Origin: Dermatophagoides farinae
Lineage: Eukaryota; Arthropoda; Arachnida; Sarcoptiformes; Pyroglyphidae
Assembly (NCBI RefSeq): GCF_024713945.1
Contig: NC_134678.1
Span: 1,116,001 to 1,180,000, forward strand
Direction of reading: 5' to 3'
Length of the DNA: 64,000 bases
The position numbers and the translations under genes are program-made. Below, piece by piece: positions 38,101 to 49,354 of the stretch. The notes beneath the pieces are model-generated. The model was given only the letters and a program-made list of their open reading frames with translations. It made no database searches and was not told the DNA's origin. How positions within the stretch are numbered: position 1 is the first letter of the stretch; every line of letters begins with the position of its first letter.

Positions 38101-39129
38101 ATATTTCTGGATTTGTTGGATGTAAACAACAACATCATCATCACATTGCTCCTTGAAATTTCATCAAAAATTTTCATCATCATCATCATCATCATCATTA
38201 TTATCATTGTCACTATCATCATTTTGATTATTGCCAGTAATTTTTAGAATTATATATCCAGAAAACATATCAAAAATTTCTCTCTTGAATCACTTAAATT
38301 TTGTTTTATTTTCTGAATAAAAAAAATTTCTTGTTTGAAGGTATTTCATTCGAACACACACACACACACACACACAAACAAAGAATCAATCGAAGATAAA
38401 CAGCAACAACAACAACGAAAACAACAACATTCATCATCATCATCATAATCATCGTTATTATTATTGTTATTTTCAATTCGTATTCAATCAATCGATAATT
38501 TCAATCATCATTGTGTGTTTGTCTGTGTGTTTGTTTGTACATTCAATATACAGAATTCAATTGGGAAAAAAAATATAAATCCAAAAAAAAAAAAAATATG
38601 ATGAATTTATTATGATCATCGATTGACGTTGAAATTGTTTTTGTCTTGTTGTACAAAAAAAAATCGTCCAGATGATGGTTATTTGTGATTAGTGGTTGTG
38701 GCACTGATGATGATGATTTTTATGATTATGATGCACAAATAGACACACATTGTTTTTATATCGATTGTGATTTGTGATCATAAGATAAAAAATTGTTTGT
38801 TAATTGTGTTTATCGGTCGATCATTTAGGTTTTTTTAAAATAAAAAAAAAGAAACAGTGAAACGCATTCACTCGAATCGAAAAAAAACATTTCTACATTT
38901 AATCAAAAAACAAAAAAAAAATTAATTTTATTTCATCGATTAATTTAAATTGAGGAAATTTAAATTCATTTTCCATACATCGCTGTTCGTCATCGTTCAT
39001 TCGAATTTTTTGTCATTTGTTTTTTTGTTTTGGTGTCGCCCCCTATTGTTTTTTTCCCATCATCATTCTATTTGTCTGTGATCTAAATTTTTTGGTTTTG
39101 TTTGTATTCACTATTCATTTGGAAAAAAA
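35199..39129. other. Spacer between the two ABCH genes
   Basis: About 3.9 kb of AT-rich repeats (GAT/ATC triplets, GT runs at 36528-36545 and 37694-37712, a CA run at 38354-38375, T and A homopolymers). It holds the 3' UTR of copy A and the promoter of copy B. No coding frame shows conserved motifs. Confidence 0.6.
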
Positions 39130-42100
39130 ATGTCTACAACAAATTTCTACGATATCGATATAGATAATTATCAATATCAACAAAATAGTCCATCAACAAT
39201 TATCGATGATGAATCAAAATCATCATCATCATCATCATCAACATCAACATCATCGAATACAATAAATCATCAAATCAATAATTCATCATTGAATAATAAA
39301 CAACAACAAAATGGTCAAATTGATCATACAATCAACAGTGGCGGTGGTGGTGATGGTGGTAAACATTCATTAGCTGTCAAAGTACAGAATGTTGCCTATT
39401 CATATTATAGAAAAAAACCTGTGCTAAAAAATGTTAGCCTCTTTGTTCCTGAAGGTAATAATAATAATTCAATTTAGTCAGAAAAATTTCTGCCACCTTT
39501 TTTTCTGATCAAAATAAATCTCAATTCCAAAACTAGTGAAGAAAAAAAAATCAATGGAAAAAATGAATTTATTGAGTTTTTATGGCAAATAATTACGATT
39601 TTTTTTGTGTTAGCAAATAAATAAATAAATTAAAAAAAAAAATTCAAATAATGCAATCACCTGTTTATTGCTGGATCACATGTTCAGTCCTTGACCTTAA
39701 TTCATTTTTATTTTTATTTTTATTTTTTTTTGTTTGATTTAAAAGTGTATAATTTAATGATGATAATTTGAAAAAAAAATTTGATTAAAATCAATGTAGC
39801 AATCTCTCTCTCTCTCTCACACACACACAGACACATAATCATCATTATCATCATCATAATTATTACATAGATTATTCAATCAAATTATGATTCATTTAAT
39901 GATGTTGTTGTTTTTTTTCCAATTTCTATTTATTTGTATAGGAAAAATTTTCGCCTTGTTAGGATCGAATGGTTGTGGCAAAACAACAATGTTACGTATG
40001 ATATTGGGTCGTCTGAAACCAGAAACTGGTTTTATACGTGTATTCGGCATTGAACCATCATCCACACATTCACGTATACCTGGTCCTGGTGTTGGTTATA
40101 TGCCACAGGAAATATCATTGATACCGGAATTCACTATTGAAGAAACATTAAAATATTTTGGACAAATTTATCATATGGATTCACGTCATCTTTATGATCG
40201 TATTGAAAAATTATTTGAATTATTAAATCTACCTGATCGTGATCGTATTGTACGTACATTAAGTGGTGGACAAAAACGTTTAGTATCATTAGCTGTAACA
40301 TTAGTACATCAGCCACCATTAGTTATATTGGATGAACCAACTGTTGGTGTGGATTCTGTTTTACGTTATCGTATTTGGATGCATCTTGAAAATATGTGTA
40401 AAACAGAAGGTTTGTTTATATTTCTATTTTGATTTGATTACTTGAAACATTCTCAATTTGATTGTTTGATGTTTTTTTTTTTTTTTTTTTTGAAAAAAAG
40501 GAACAAGTGTCATTATAACCACTCATTATATTGAAGAGGCAAAAGAAGCACATAATGTTGGATTCATTGAATCCGGCACTGTATTGGCACAATCGACACC
40601 ATCTAAATTACAAGAACAATATAATTGTAATACATTGGAAGAAGTATTCTTGAAGCTTTGTATATCAAGATATTCACGAAATAATCAACAACAACAACAA
40701 CAACAGTATCAGCAACAACAACAACAACAACAACAACATCAAATTTTTAAATCAAATACATCAACAAAAACAACATCACAATTCAATGGTGGAACATATA
40801 GACAAAAGGTGAGCATATATTTGAAAAAATAAACAACAATCCTAATGATTAATTAACATATTTATTATTTCCAGACCATTGAATATGAACCATCAATAAA
40901 TAATCAAGAATCAAATCATCATAATCATCAACATCATTATTATTATAAAGAACATAAAGGAGAAAAAATAACAATGAAAGAAAGATTACGTAAAGAAATT
41001 GATAAAGAACGTCTCAAGGCAATGATATGGAAAAGTTATATACGTGTGAAAAGAAATCCATTCATATTGATCATGTTTCATATGATACCAATTATGACAA
41101 TAACATTGTTTTCATTGACCATATTACGTAGTCCACATAATATGCCTATTGCCATTTATCCTGGTGATACACATGGTGGTAATCTGTCCAAAACATTTTT
41201 AGGTAAAATGATGTTTGATTTTTTTTCTATTGAACAATATTATATTATAATTATAATCATTTTCAATAATTATCATTGTTGTTTTTTTTCTAGATGTTAT
41301 GGATGATTATTTCCTCAAGAAACGTATTTTCAATAGCCCTGAAAAAGCATTAGAATCAGTGAGAAAAGGTCATTCCTATTATGGAATGATTTTTTCCGAT
41401 AATTTTACTGAATCATTCACTGCTCGTTATATTGATGTTTATCGATCATCAGTAGATGAAATTGAAATTGAAAGCAGTAAAATACGTTTATATCCGGATA
41501 ATTCAAATTTTATATTTGCCGTTTATATGCGTAGAGCTGTGTTAAATTATTTTGAAGTTTTTATGCGTAAATTTAGCACAGATTTAGGCTATAATCCTAT
41601 TACATTTAATCTTCCTATATATGTGGAGGAACCAATTTATGGAAAAATGGAAACAGATCTTGGTAATATAATTTTATTTATATATTCAATGATGATATGA
41701 AATCTTTAACATTGATTTTTTTTTATTTATATTTTGAAGGTCATTATCTTGTATCCGCTTTGATTGTATTCAGTTTGTTTGCATTGCCAATGGTCATTGG
41801 TTCATTATTGATTGTTATGGATCGTAAAGATGGTTATCAAGAACGTGCATTTGTTGCCGGCGTTAAACCATTGGAAATTCTTTCCGGTCATATGCTTACA
41901 TGTTTTGTGGCCGTATTATCACAAGTATTTCTTACATTAATGTTATCATTCGTCATTCTTGAATTGGATAATGAAGGTTCATTATTGGAAATATTCATTC
42001 TGATATTTTTACAAGGAATTCAAGGTTTAAGTATTGGTTTAGTCATTTCAACCATTTGTGTGAATGAAATATTTGCTAGTGTAAGTTTAATAATCAATTT

Positions 42101-42435
42101 ATTTTAATCAATCAATCAATTAATCAATTAATCATTCATAGATTGCTGTTGTAAGTATCATATTACCAATGTTATTAACATCGGGCAGTATGTGGCCAAT
42201 GGAAGGATTGCCAGATATATTACAGAAATTAATATTTCTAAATCCAATTACATTGACAATACGTTCAGTACGTTTGGTTATGTTACGTGGTTGGTCATAT
42301 CAACATTTTGAAGTATTAATTGGTTATCTAACAACAACAAGCTATACATTTATTTGTTTTATATCAAGTATATTTTTATTTCATTTAATATCAAATAGTA
42401 CAATACGGATACCATTTTTACCTCATTATCATTGA
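39130..42435 (+). CDS. ABCH-like half ABC transporter, tandem copy B
   Basis: Seven exons, 39130-39454, 39942-40409, 40501-40808, 40875-41202, 41294-41662, 41740-42080 and 42142-42435, give 810 residues. A short Ser/Asn-rich lead (about 85 residues) precedes the nucleotide-binding domain: Walker A GSNGCGKT (about 116-123), canonical signature LSGGQ, Walker B VILDEPTVGVD, H-loop TTHYIEEA. A poly-Gln stretch lies in the linker to the membrane half, which has about six helices and ends in a conserved MLRGW ... HFEVLIGYL region. The exon with the ATPase core is 468 bases in both copies, with the same phases. Unlike copy A it keeps the usual Leu in the signature motif, and it has two extra introns. 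The role is as for copy A. Confidence 0.9.
39455..39941 (+). other. First intron of ABCH copy B
   Basis: A 487-base phase-1 intron, longer than the other introns of the gene. It contains ATTTTT and CT/CA repeats, with nothing coding. Confidence 0.85.
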
Positions 42436-43434
42436 TTAATTAAATGGTATAATGAATGAATGAATGAATGATAATTTCTTTTTTTTGTAAAAAAAAACAA
42501 AAAACAAAACAAACATAAAAAAAATCATTATTTTGAATATATAAATTTTGTATTGATAATACATTTATTTTCTTTCTTTCTTTAAAAAAAAAATCATGAA
42601 AATTCTGATTAATGAATGATATAAAATTTACGATGATCCATCGATGATTGTAAAAAATCGATATATTTTTTGTTAATTTTACAAATTTTTTTCATTTTTT
42701 GTTGTTGTTGTTGTTGTTGATATGTGTGTATAAAAAAAGGGCAATACACTTTGACAGGAAAAAATTGTTGCTGCCCACACAAACCAAATAATAAACAAAA
42801 ATGAAAAAAAAAAAAAATCACAACCCATCTCTTTCCAAAATCAAAATAAACCATAGAGTTCATATTATCGAGGTTCAATGTCCATGGTTTTTTTTTCTAA
42901 CACTCTACTGATACTGGTCTACAGAATGCCAAAAGACGCATTGGACAAATAAACAAAACAAAATAAAAAAATAATGATATATAGTTGCGTGAAATCACAC
43001 ACACATACAAATATTTTTCATTTTTTAAAAAAAAGAAAACAAAATGCAATATTTATGCGTGTGTATGTATGTATGTATGTGTGTGTATGTGTGTGTGTGT
43101 GTGTGTGAATGATAATACAATGTACAAATCGATAAGTATCAATAAAAGAGAAATGAAAAAAAAAATCAATCATCACAAAATAAATACAAATGAAAATGAA
43201 ATGAAAGTGAACAAGAAATGATTGAAAAAAAAATTTTCAAAGTATGTATATTAACGCGTCTCCATCATCATTAATATAAATAATGAATTTGATAGATCCT
43301 TAGATAGATGAAACGATGGTTGAGGTATTGAGAAAATTGTATGTGTGTGTGCGAGTTTTTTTTTACACAGAAGAAATTCCATTTTGGATCATCAATATGG
43401 GCAGCAATCAATCAATTGTTGAATTGTTTTTTTT
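42436..43434. other. Convergent spacer between ABCH copy B and the insulin-like gene
   Basis: About 1 kb of 3' flank for two converging genes, with GTT triplets and a GTAT/GT repeat (43063-43106). At 43402-43421 a near copy of the sequence encoding the start of the insulin A chain lies just past the insulin-like stop codon. Confidence 0.6.
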
Positions 43435-44119
43435 TTAACATAATGTACGTATACGATCAATTGAACAAGGTTTTATACAGCAATCAATCAATATTTGTTG
43501 TTTTTCAATGGATAATGATGGATGTTTACGTTTTTGTAGAATGCCTATATAATGATGATTTTTTTCAGACAAAAAAAACAGATAATTAGCAAATTAATTA
43601 AAAAATTTCATCACAAAAAAACATACATCAATAACTAGGCAAAAAAAAGAACGTACCAAAATAATTTTCTTTTAACAATTTCATAAATTTTGAAGATGAT
43701 GATGATGAATTTGAGCATACAAGCCCAATGGCTCTTGATAGATTTGTCCAACAATTTTGTAAACGTCTATTTAATATTCTATTTGTTGTTGTTGTTATTG
43801 TAGGATGATTATTATTTTCATCTTGATCATTATCACCAATTATATTTGTATTATCACTATTATGATGATCATCGATGATGGATGATGATGGTGATTGTGT
43901 TTCCTTGATTGGCATTCTATCCATTGGATGACGTAGATTCGTCGTTATTGTTGTTGTTGTTGGCATTACTATTGTTGAATCATGAATGTTCATTGAATTT
44001 GATACAGTAATAATGGCCTGAAGGAATATTAATCCAATGATTATTTTGTTGATAAAATTATAATGAACATAATAATGGTCTATATTTGTCATCATTGTTG
44101 AATAATGTATGGAAATCAT
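43435..44119 (-). CDS. Insulin-like peptide precursor (divergent)
   Basis: Two minus-strand exons, 44119-43657 and 43544-43435, are joined at a phase-1 intron (GTACGT ... TATATAG), the phase and place of the classic insulin C-region intron. The 190-residue precursor has a hydrophobic signal segment (about 25-42) and a Thr/Asn/Asp-rich spacer. After dibasic RR (118-119) comes a B-chain-like CWTNLSRAIGLVC, with Cys123 and Cys135 spaced as in insulin (C-x11-C, LVC conserved). A basic KRK site (159-161) precedes the A-chain-like segment DCCIKPCSIDRIRTLC. That has Cys176, 177, 181 and 190 in the exact CC-x3-C-x8-C spacing, ending at the last Cys. All six insulin cysteines are present. Odd: the Gly after the first B-chain Cys is Trp, the pre-B spacer is about 75 residues, and the C region is very short. 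It is expected to be a secreted hormone for an insulin-receptor-type or relaxin-type receptor. ATG 44119 is the first in frame. Confidence 0.78.
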
Positions 44120-45511
44120 TTTGTTGTCTTTTGATTTGTCCTTCTTTGTAGATTTAAACTCAATGTTGATGATGATGATGATGATGATGAACAAAAATTT
44201 GTTGATGTTGATTGATTGAATTCAATTTACCAAAACAAATTCACAATTCAAATCGAAAATCGAATTTTGTTCGAATTCGAACACACGCACACACACACAC
44301 ACACGAACGCACAAGCTAATGACTGGTAAATTCATAAATTTCCTGATGATTTTGTTTTAAATAAAAAAAAAAAAGAAAAGACAGAAGCACCACAAATCAT
44401 CATCATCAATTTATATATCTGTTTATCATACAAAAAAAAAATACATACCATTATCTTATTCTTTCTTCTTTGGTTTCCCTCTATTTTCTTCGTCTTCTTT
44501 ATATTATCTACTATACATTCATCGAAAGCATGAAACAAATAGGCATTGTAATTGTAATCAAGAAGAAGAAACGATAAATTTTTTTTTGTTTGTTGTTGAT
44601 GATGATGATGATTATGTTTGATTCATTCGAAATTTATAATAAATATATAAATATATTTCTATTTTTGTTTTCTGTTATTAAAAAAAAAAAGAAAAAATCC
44701 AATCAAATGACGAAAATTGATTGTCGTCATAATTTCCTTATATTTATATATATATATATATATGATTGTGCTACCAATGTTCGTTGTCATCGTACAAACA
44801 CAAACACACGCAAACAGAAATAATATGTGGGCACACGATAAAATATTCAATTTGAAAAAAAACAACAACAATAATAAAATATAAAATGTCGTCGTCGTCG
44901 TCAATGTTTTTTCCAAATTTTTTTTTTCCTATTAAATACCAGATGAAAGCGATTTTTTCTTGTTTTCTTGCTGAGAAGAAAAAAAAACGAAGGTCTATTT
45001 GAAATATGTATGTATTGAAAAAAAAAATAATGTGCGTGAGTCTTTTGTTTTGTTTTGAATTTTTGTTGCATTTGATGTTTCTTCTGAATGGAGAAAAAAA
45101 AAGAAAACACGTCAATAAATAAAAAATTGAAATAATCACAAAAAGAAACAAATGATGACATCGATTTTTCTTTTTATATAGAATATCTATCAGGAAAAAA
45201 AACAACTTACATCAATATATAGTAAATAAATCTGATCCGATGACATGTTAGGTTGTTTTCGATTTTTTCCACTCGATATCCGTTAACCTAATTGATACTG
45301 TTGGTAGAAATTTTTTTTTGATGAGAAATAAACAAGCAAAAAAAAATATCATCAATGATGATGTCGTCGTCTTCTTTTCAGTATTCATTTCTTGATTGAC
45401 ATGTGATTTTTTTTTCGCTGTAATTCGATATATAACATATATATTGATGTGTTTGTGGTCAATAAAACCAAATAAAAATATTGGAGAGAAAAAAAAATCT
45501 GATGATAATAA
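44120..45511. other. Spacer upstream of the insulin-like gene
   Basis: About 1.4 kb of promoter-side sequence for the insulin-like gene and 3' flank of the CEP350-like gene, both on the minus strand. It has CA repeats (44280-44304), a TA run (44748-44762) and homopolymers. No coding sequence was seen. Confidence 0.6.
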
Positions 45512-47755
45512 TCAACTAATGATTCGAATACATTGTTCATATATACAATTATTTATGATATCGTCCATAATCGTATTGCATAATTCATTTTTAATCTGTT
45601 TCATCATTTCTGGTGAAAAATATGACCATAACCATTGTGGCTGTTCATTTAACATATCATGATATAATAATCGGTCAACGAAATCTAATTTTCGTTGCTG
45701 TCGACAAAAGGCCATTAATCCGATTCTTTTTTGCTTCGTATATATTACATTGGTAGTTTCATCACCATCATCATCATCATTATTATTGGACGTACTTTGA
45801 TCATGATTTGGTAATATTAATCTCTTGATTCTATCATAAACTATTTGTGCAAAAATATTAAAATCTGAAGGCCATATTATTTTTTGCATTTTCAATGGTA
45901 TCATTAATGTTGGAGAATCATTCGTATGTTGATCATCATTATTCATATTCACATTCAAATCCATTGGAAACAATTCGATTATTTTCTCTTTACAAAGATC
46001 AAATAAAAGCATTCTTTGTGATGTTATTGGCAAATAATTTGTATCATACATCAGCTGTTCAATAATTTCTTTCAAATTGACAACCATACGATTATTTATA
46101 GCTAAAATATTTTCCCTTAATAAAAATATTCGTTTTGATTGATCAAAAATAAATTTTTCAATATCAAAATTTTTCATCAATATCTGTTCTTCTGTTGTAT
46201 TCATTTCAATCATCGATTTGTTTGCGGCATTATTATTATTATTAAATGTTTGATTAACAAAAATATTGGTGGTAAAATTGATTTGTTGTTGTTGTTGTTG
46301 TTTAGAAAATTCCCGATTATCATTATTACCGATTGTGGATAACGAAGAACAACAAGTACTCGAATCGATTAATGATTGTAATGATGGTGTATGCCAATCA
46401 TCATTATAATGATAATAATCTAATTGATGATCATTTAATTTTGGATTATAAATAATATCCGTTATTATACGATATCCATTGAATCTATAGATACGTTCAC
46501 ATAATTCTTCCCAATTTGGTATTGTAATCGATAATGATGATGATGATGATGATGATTCGAATGTATTATTTTCAAATGTTTTTGATAAAAGTTCATTTAA
46601 AAGTACTATTGATTCATCATCGATTAATTGATTCTGGTGAATTGAATTTTGTTTTTTATCATCATTATCATCAACATCATCATCATCATCATCATCATTC
46701 ATCAGCGTGTTATCAATGATGGATGAACTTTGTATCAAAGAAATATTGTTTACTGTTGGTGTTGTTGTTGTTGTTGATTTGACTCCATTTTCAATTTGAT
46801 CATCATCATCTTCCTTATTATCGTTATTTATGATGATAGAGTTGTTTTTGACATTTTTTCTTAAATCATTTTTACCAATCGTTCGATTTTCGATTGCCGG
46901 AGTTGGCGGTAACATTTTATATTCATTTTCATCAATATTCAATTGAGAAAATAAATATGTGTCGAAATTCTCCGTATGATCAAAATTTTCCATCATCTGA
47001 GTATTATTTTTATTATTATTAGTGATGATACCGTCATTGAATTCTCGTATTGATCGATGACAATGTTGGGGGTTTGTTGTTGTTGTTGTTTGATATTTGT
47101 CCGACTTGTTTTGCTCAAATAATCTTGGTCGGAAAATTTTCGTCAATTTATTTCGGGAAACATTCGATTTGATTTGTTTATTATATGATTGTTGTTTCAT
47201 CATCATCATCATCATCATCTCATCATGATCATTTAATAATTTTTTAGATATAAAAAATGTAGATTTATCTACAACGGTTTGATCTATTGAATGATTAACA
47301 AGGTACAGCATTTTTGTTCCATCCGTTGACAATAAACGGGCTTTATTCTGACTATTCGATGTTATCCGTTTATTTTTTTGATCAACAATAAGATTATAAG
47401 CCCGACCATTATCGATAGACATAATATGAGGTGAATGAATGTTTTGACTAACAAAATAATCACTTGTTGTTGATGATTGACTTGAAATTTCATCATCATT
47501 ATGAATATCGATAATTTTTCTGGTGAAAGAAATTGAATTAATTTTTTTGGAATGATCAATATGGTCATGACGGATATTTTTGTCTTCATGTTTTGTTCTA
47601 CATTTCGAATGGCTGATATTTGTTTTTCGATGACAACGACGATGATGACAAAACGACGACGAAGACTGGATTTTATTTTCTTTTTTAACATCTTTCAAAT
47701 AATCAAAAAGTATGGGAAAATCATAATAAACACGAACTTTGTGGCAATTATCCAT
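45512..47755 (-). CDS. CEP350/DUF4378-like protein, likely centrosomal
   Basis: A single-exon frame of 747 residues from ATG 47755. Most of it is low complexity, rich in Asn, Asp, His and Ser, and looks disordered. The last about 190 residues are ordered. There LLFDLCKEKIIELF is followed by a spacer, then FCRQQRKLDFVDRLLYHDML with a Trp-bearing segment (NEQPQWLW) and a closing helix NELCNTIMDDIINN. This order matches the C-terminal DUF4378 region of CEP350-type centrosomal proteins as I remember it. No CAP-Gly domain is seen, so it would be a shortened relative. It is divergently paired, with 288 bases between start codons, with a p31comet-like gene, another cell-division factor. The homology is moderate and needs a profile search; the frame itself is certain. 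Confidence 0.7.
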   Translation of the reverse strand: MDNCHKVRVYYDFPILFDYLKDVKKENKIQSSSSFCHHRRCHRKTNISHSKCRTKHEDKNIRHDHIDHSKKINSISFTRKIIDIHNDDEISSQSSTTSDYFVSQNIHSPHIMSIDNGRAYNLIVDQKNKRITSNSQNKARLLSTDGTKMLYLVNHSIDQTVVDKSTFFISKKLLNDHDEMMMMMMMKQQSYNKQIKSNVSRNKLTKIFRPRLFEQNKSDKYQTTTTTNPQHCHRSIREFNDGIITNNNKNNTQMMENFDHTENFDTYLFSQLNIDENEYKMLPPTPAIENRTIGKNDLRKNVKNNSIIINNDNKEDDDDQIENGVKSTTTTTPTVNNISLIQSSSIIDNTLMNDDDDDDDVDDNDDKKQNSIHQNQLIDDESIVLLNELLSKTFENNTFESSSSSSSLSITIPNWEELCERIYRFNGYRIITDIIYNPKLNDHQLDYYHYNDDWHTPSLQSLIDSSTCCSSLSTIGNNDNREFSKQQQQQQINFTTNIFVNQTFNNNNNAANKSMIEMNTTEEQILMKNFDIEKFIFDQSKRIFLLRENILAINNRMVVNLKEIIEQLMYDTNYLPITSQRMLLFDLCKEKIIELFPMDLNVNMNNDDQHTNDSPTLMIPLKMQKIIWPSDFNIFAQIVYDRIKRLILPNHDQSTSNNNDDDDGDETTNVIYTKQKRIGLMAFCRQQRKLDFVDRLLYHDMLNEQPQWLWSYFSPEMMKQIKNELCNTIMDDIINNCIYEQCIRIIS

Positions 47756-48043
47756 GATTGATAATCAATTTGTCTTTTTATTTTCATCAATAGATTTTAA
47801 TCAGGTTTATAAATCTTTATACAAAGTGCTCAACCACTGGTTGAGCACTCAAAAGAGAAATTTTCGTAGGAATGGCAAAACAAATTTCAAAGTCATGGAA
47901 ATGTTTTCGGAAACATTTTTTCTTTAAACGGTTTTTCTCTCTCACTCTCACATTTTTTCATGCATGATCAAAACATTTTTTTTATTCGAATTTTGGATTT
48001 TAATTTGTTTGTTACGTTTTTTTTTTTTTTTTGAAAAAAAACA
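47756..48043. promoter_or_regulatory. Bidirectional promoter region
   Basis: 288 bases separate the start codons of two divergent genes, so both promoters must lie here or overlap the 5' UTRs. The region holds a perfect 12-base-arm palindrome (47825-47849) and a second inverted repeat with 8-base arms (AAATGTTT at 47899-47906 and its complement at 47911-47918). No TATA box stands out. Confidence 0.65.
47825..47849. repeat. Perfect 25-base palindrome in the bidirectional promoter
   Basis: The arm AGTGCTCAACCA (47825-47836), one central C, then its exact reverse complement (47838-47849). It lies about 70 bases before the minus-strand start codon and 195 before the plus-strand one. It could be a dimeric transcription-factor site or a hairpin in a 5' UTR. 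Confidence 0.95.
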
Positions 48044-49144
48044 ATGTATGATTTATTATCGAAAAATGGCCTTTTTCATCGGACACCAAAAAAAAATATT
48101 AAACATGTGGATGGATTATTGACACTTTCATCGTCGAATAAGAAAAAATTTTCCCTGCAAAATTCGAATAAAAATCGTCATATAACAATTAATATTCAAT
48201 TCAATCATGGAATGATACGTCGTGATTTATTTTCCAAATTCATAATCAATGTATTTGAATACATTCTTTATGATCGAATGGCCATACCGGTACCGTTTGG
48301 TTTCATAAATAGATTGCATTGTTTTCCTATACAATCTGAATTGCGTAAAAAAACATTGCTGAATACATTGTCACGATTGAAAATTGTTTTCAATTTTATT
48401 TCGGAATTATTTTCGAAAACACAAATCCATATACATTGTGTTGCATTATGTCTTGGTGATTCATTACGTTTTGCTCGTGAAATATTTATAATCAATTTAG
48501 AAAAATTAATTATTGACCATAATGATGAACAGAATGGCCCGAAACGTTTACCATTCTTAACATTACGATATATGATCGATAGCTTTTATAAACGATTATT
48601 GAATGAAATCCCTGAAGAAATGCCACAATTATATACCAACAATGGCCAACCGAAAATCAATCCAAAAAATATTTTGTTTACATTGAAAATTTCTTCGAAA
48701 AATGTCGATATTTTGCGCACATTCATTGAAAATTATTCCAAAGAAAAGTGTTCCGATTTTGAGGCATCAAATTTCAGCATACAGATTTTAAACTCTACAC
48801 ATCGTCTTGGATCGGTGATAAGTCGTACTACTCATTTTAAATTTGATCATCAACCGCCGGATAATATGATAGCTAATGCAGATAATTTCGATATTTATCA
48901 TGATAATGATGAATTTGATGAAATCATTGAAGAAAAAATTATCATTTCCAATGATGCCGAATCGATGATGATGATGACGGATAATTTGGCGACAAACGAA
49001 TCAACAATGCTGTCTTCCAACATTCCAACAAATGAAATTAAACAAGAATATTCGAACATTACGCAACAACAATCAATGATTGATGAAATGAATTCAATTT
49101 GGATTCAAATTAATCCACCGATTCGTTGTGTGGATAAAATCTAG
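48044..49144 (+). CDS. MAD2L1-binding protein (p31comet)-like
   Basis: A single-exon frame of 366 residues from ATG 48044. The core (about 55-165) matches p31comet as remembered. A helix ends in YILYDRMAIPVPF, like the vertebrate MYQRQQLPLPY segment. An amphipathic helix (LLNTLSRLKIVFNFISELF) follows, and then a strand giving VALCLGDSL. Near the C-terminus, SIWIQINPPIRCVDK resembles the IWFQAPVTFKGF safety-belt end of the HORMA-like fold. A poorly conserved acidic insert (about 275-335) precedes that end. p31comet binds closed MAD2 and delivers it to the TRIP13 ATPase, silencing the spindle checkpoint in mitosis. Its divergent partner looks centrosomal, so shared cell-cycle regulation is plausible. 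Confidence 0.78.
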   Translation: MYDLLSKNGLFHRTPKKNIKHVDGLLTLSSSNKKKFSLQNSNKNRHITINIQFNHGMIRRDLFSKFIINVFEYILYDRMAIPVPFGFINRLHCFPIQSELRKKTLLNTLSRLKIVFNFISELFSKTQIHIHCVALCLGDSLRFAREIFIINLEKLIIDHNDEQNGPKRLPFLTLRYMIDSFYKRLLNEIPEEMPQLYTNNGQPKINPKNILFTLKISSKNVDILRTFIENYSKEKCSDFEASNFSIQILNSTHRLGSVISRTTHFKFDHQPPDNMIANADNFDIYHDNDEFDEIIEEKIIISNDAESMMMMTDNLATNESTMLSSNIPTNEIKQEYSNITQQQSMIDEMNSIWIQINPPIRCVDKI

Positions 49145-49336
49145 ACGGATTTTTTTTTCATTTATTATCGGACATATCATCAATAGGCTAATTATTTATT
49201 TTAATAATTTTTTAATGAATTTTTATTTATTTTATGATTAATCAATGACTTATTTAAAAAAAAATTCGATACGTATTCTATGTATGAATCATTCGAATCA
49301 TGTGTGCATGAGCAAATAATTTATTCGAATTTTTAA

Positions 49337-49342
49337 AATAAA
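49337..49342 (+). promoter_or_regulatory. Polyadenylation signal AATAAA at the p31comet-like gene end
   Basis: AATAAA lies 193 bases after the p31comet-like stop and only 12 bases before the start codon of the next gene on the same strand. Cleavage would therefore fall inside the next coding region or its leader. Confidence 0.5.
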
Positions 49343-49354
49343 AGTTTTTAAAAA

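Noticed and set aside
43381-43420. A second CC motif (DCCPY) on the minus strand as an alternative insulin A chain
   Set aside because: It meets a stop after two residues and lacks the remaining cysteines; the segment at 43435-43489 fits fully.
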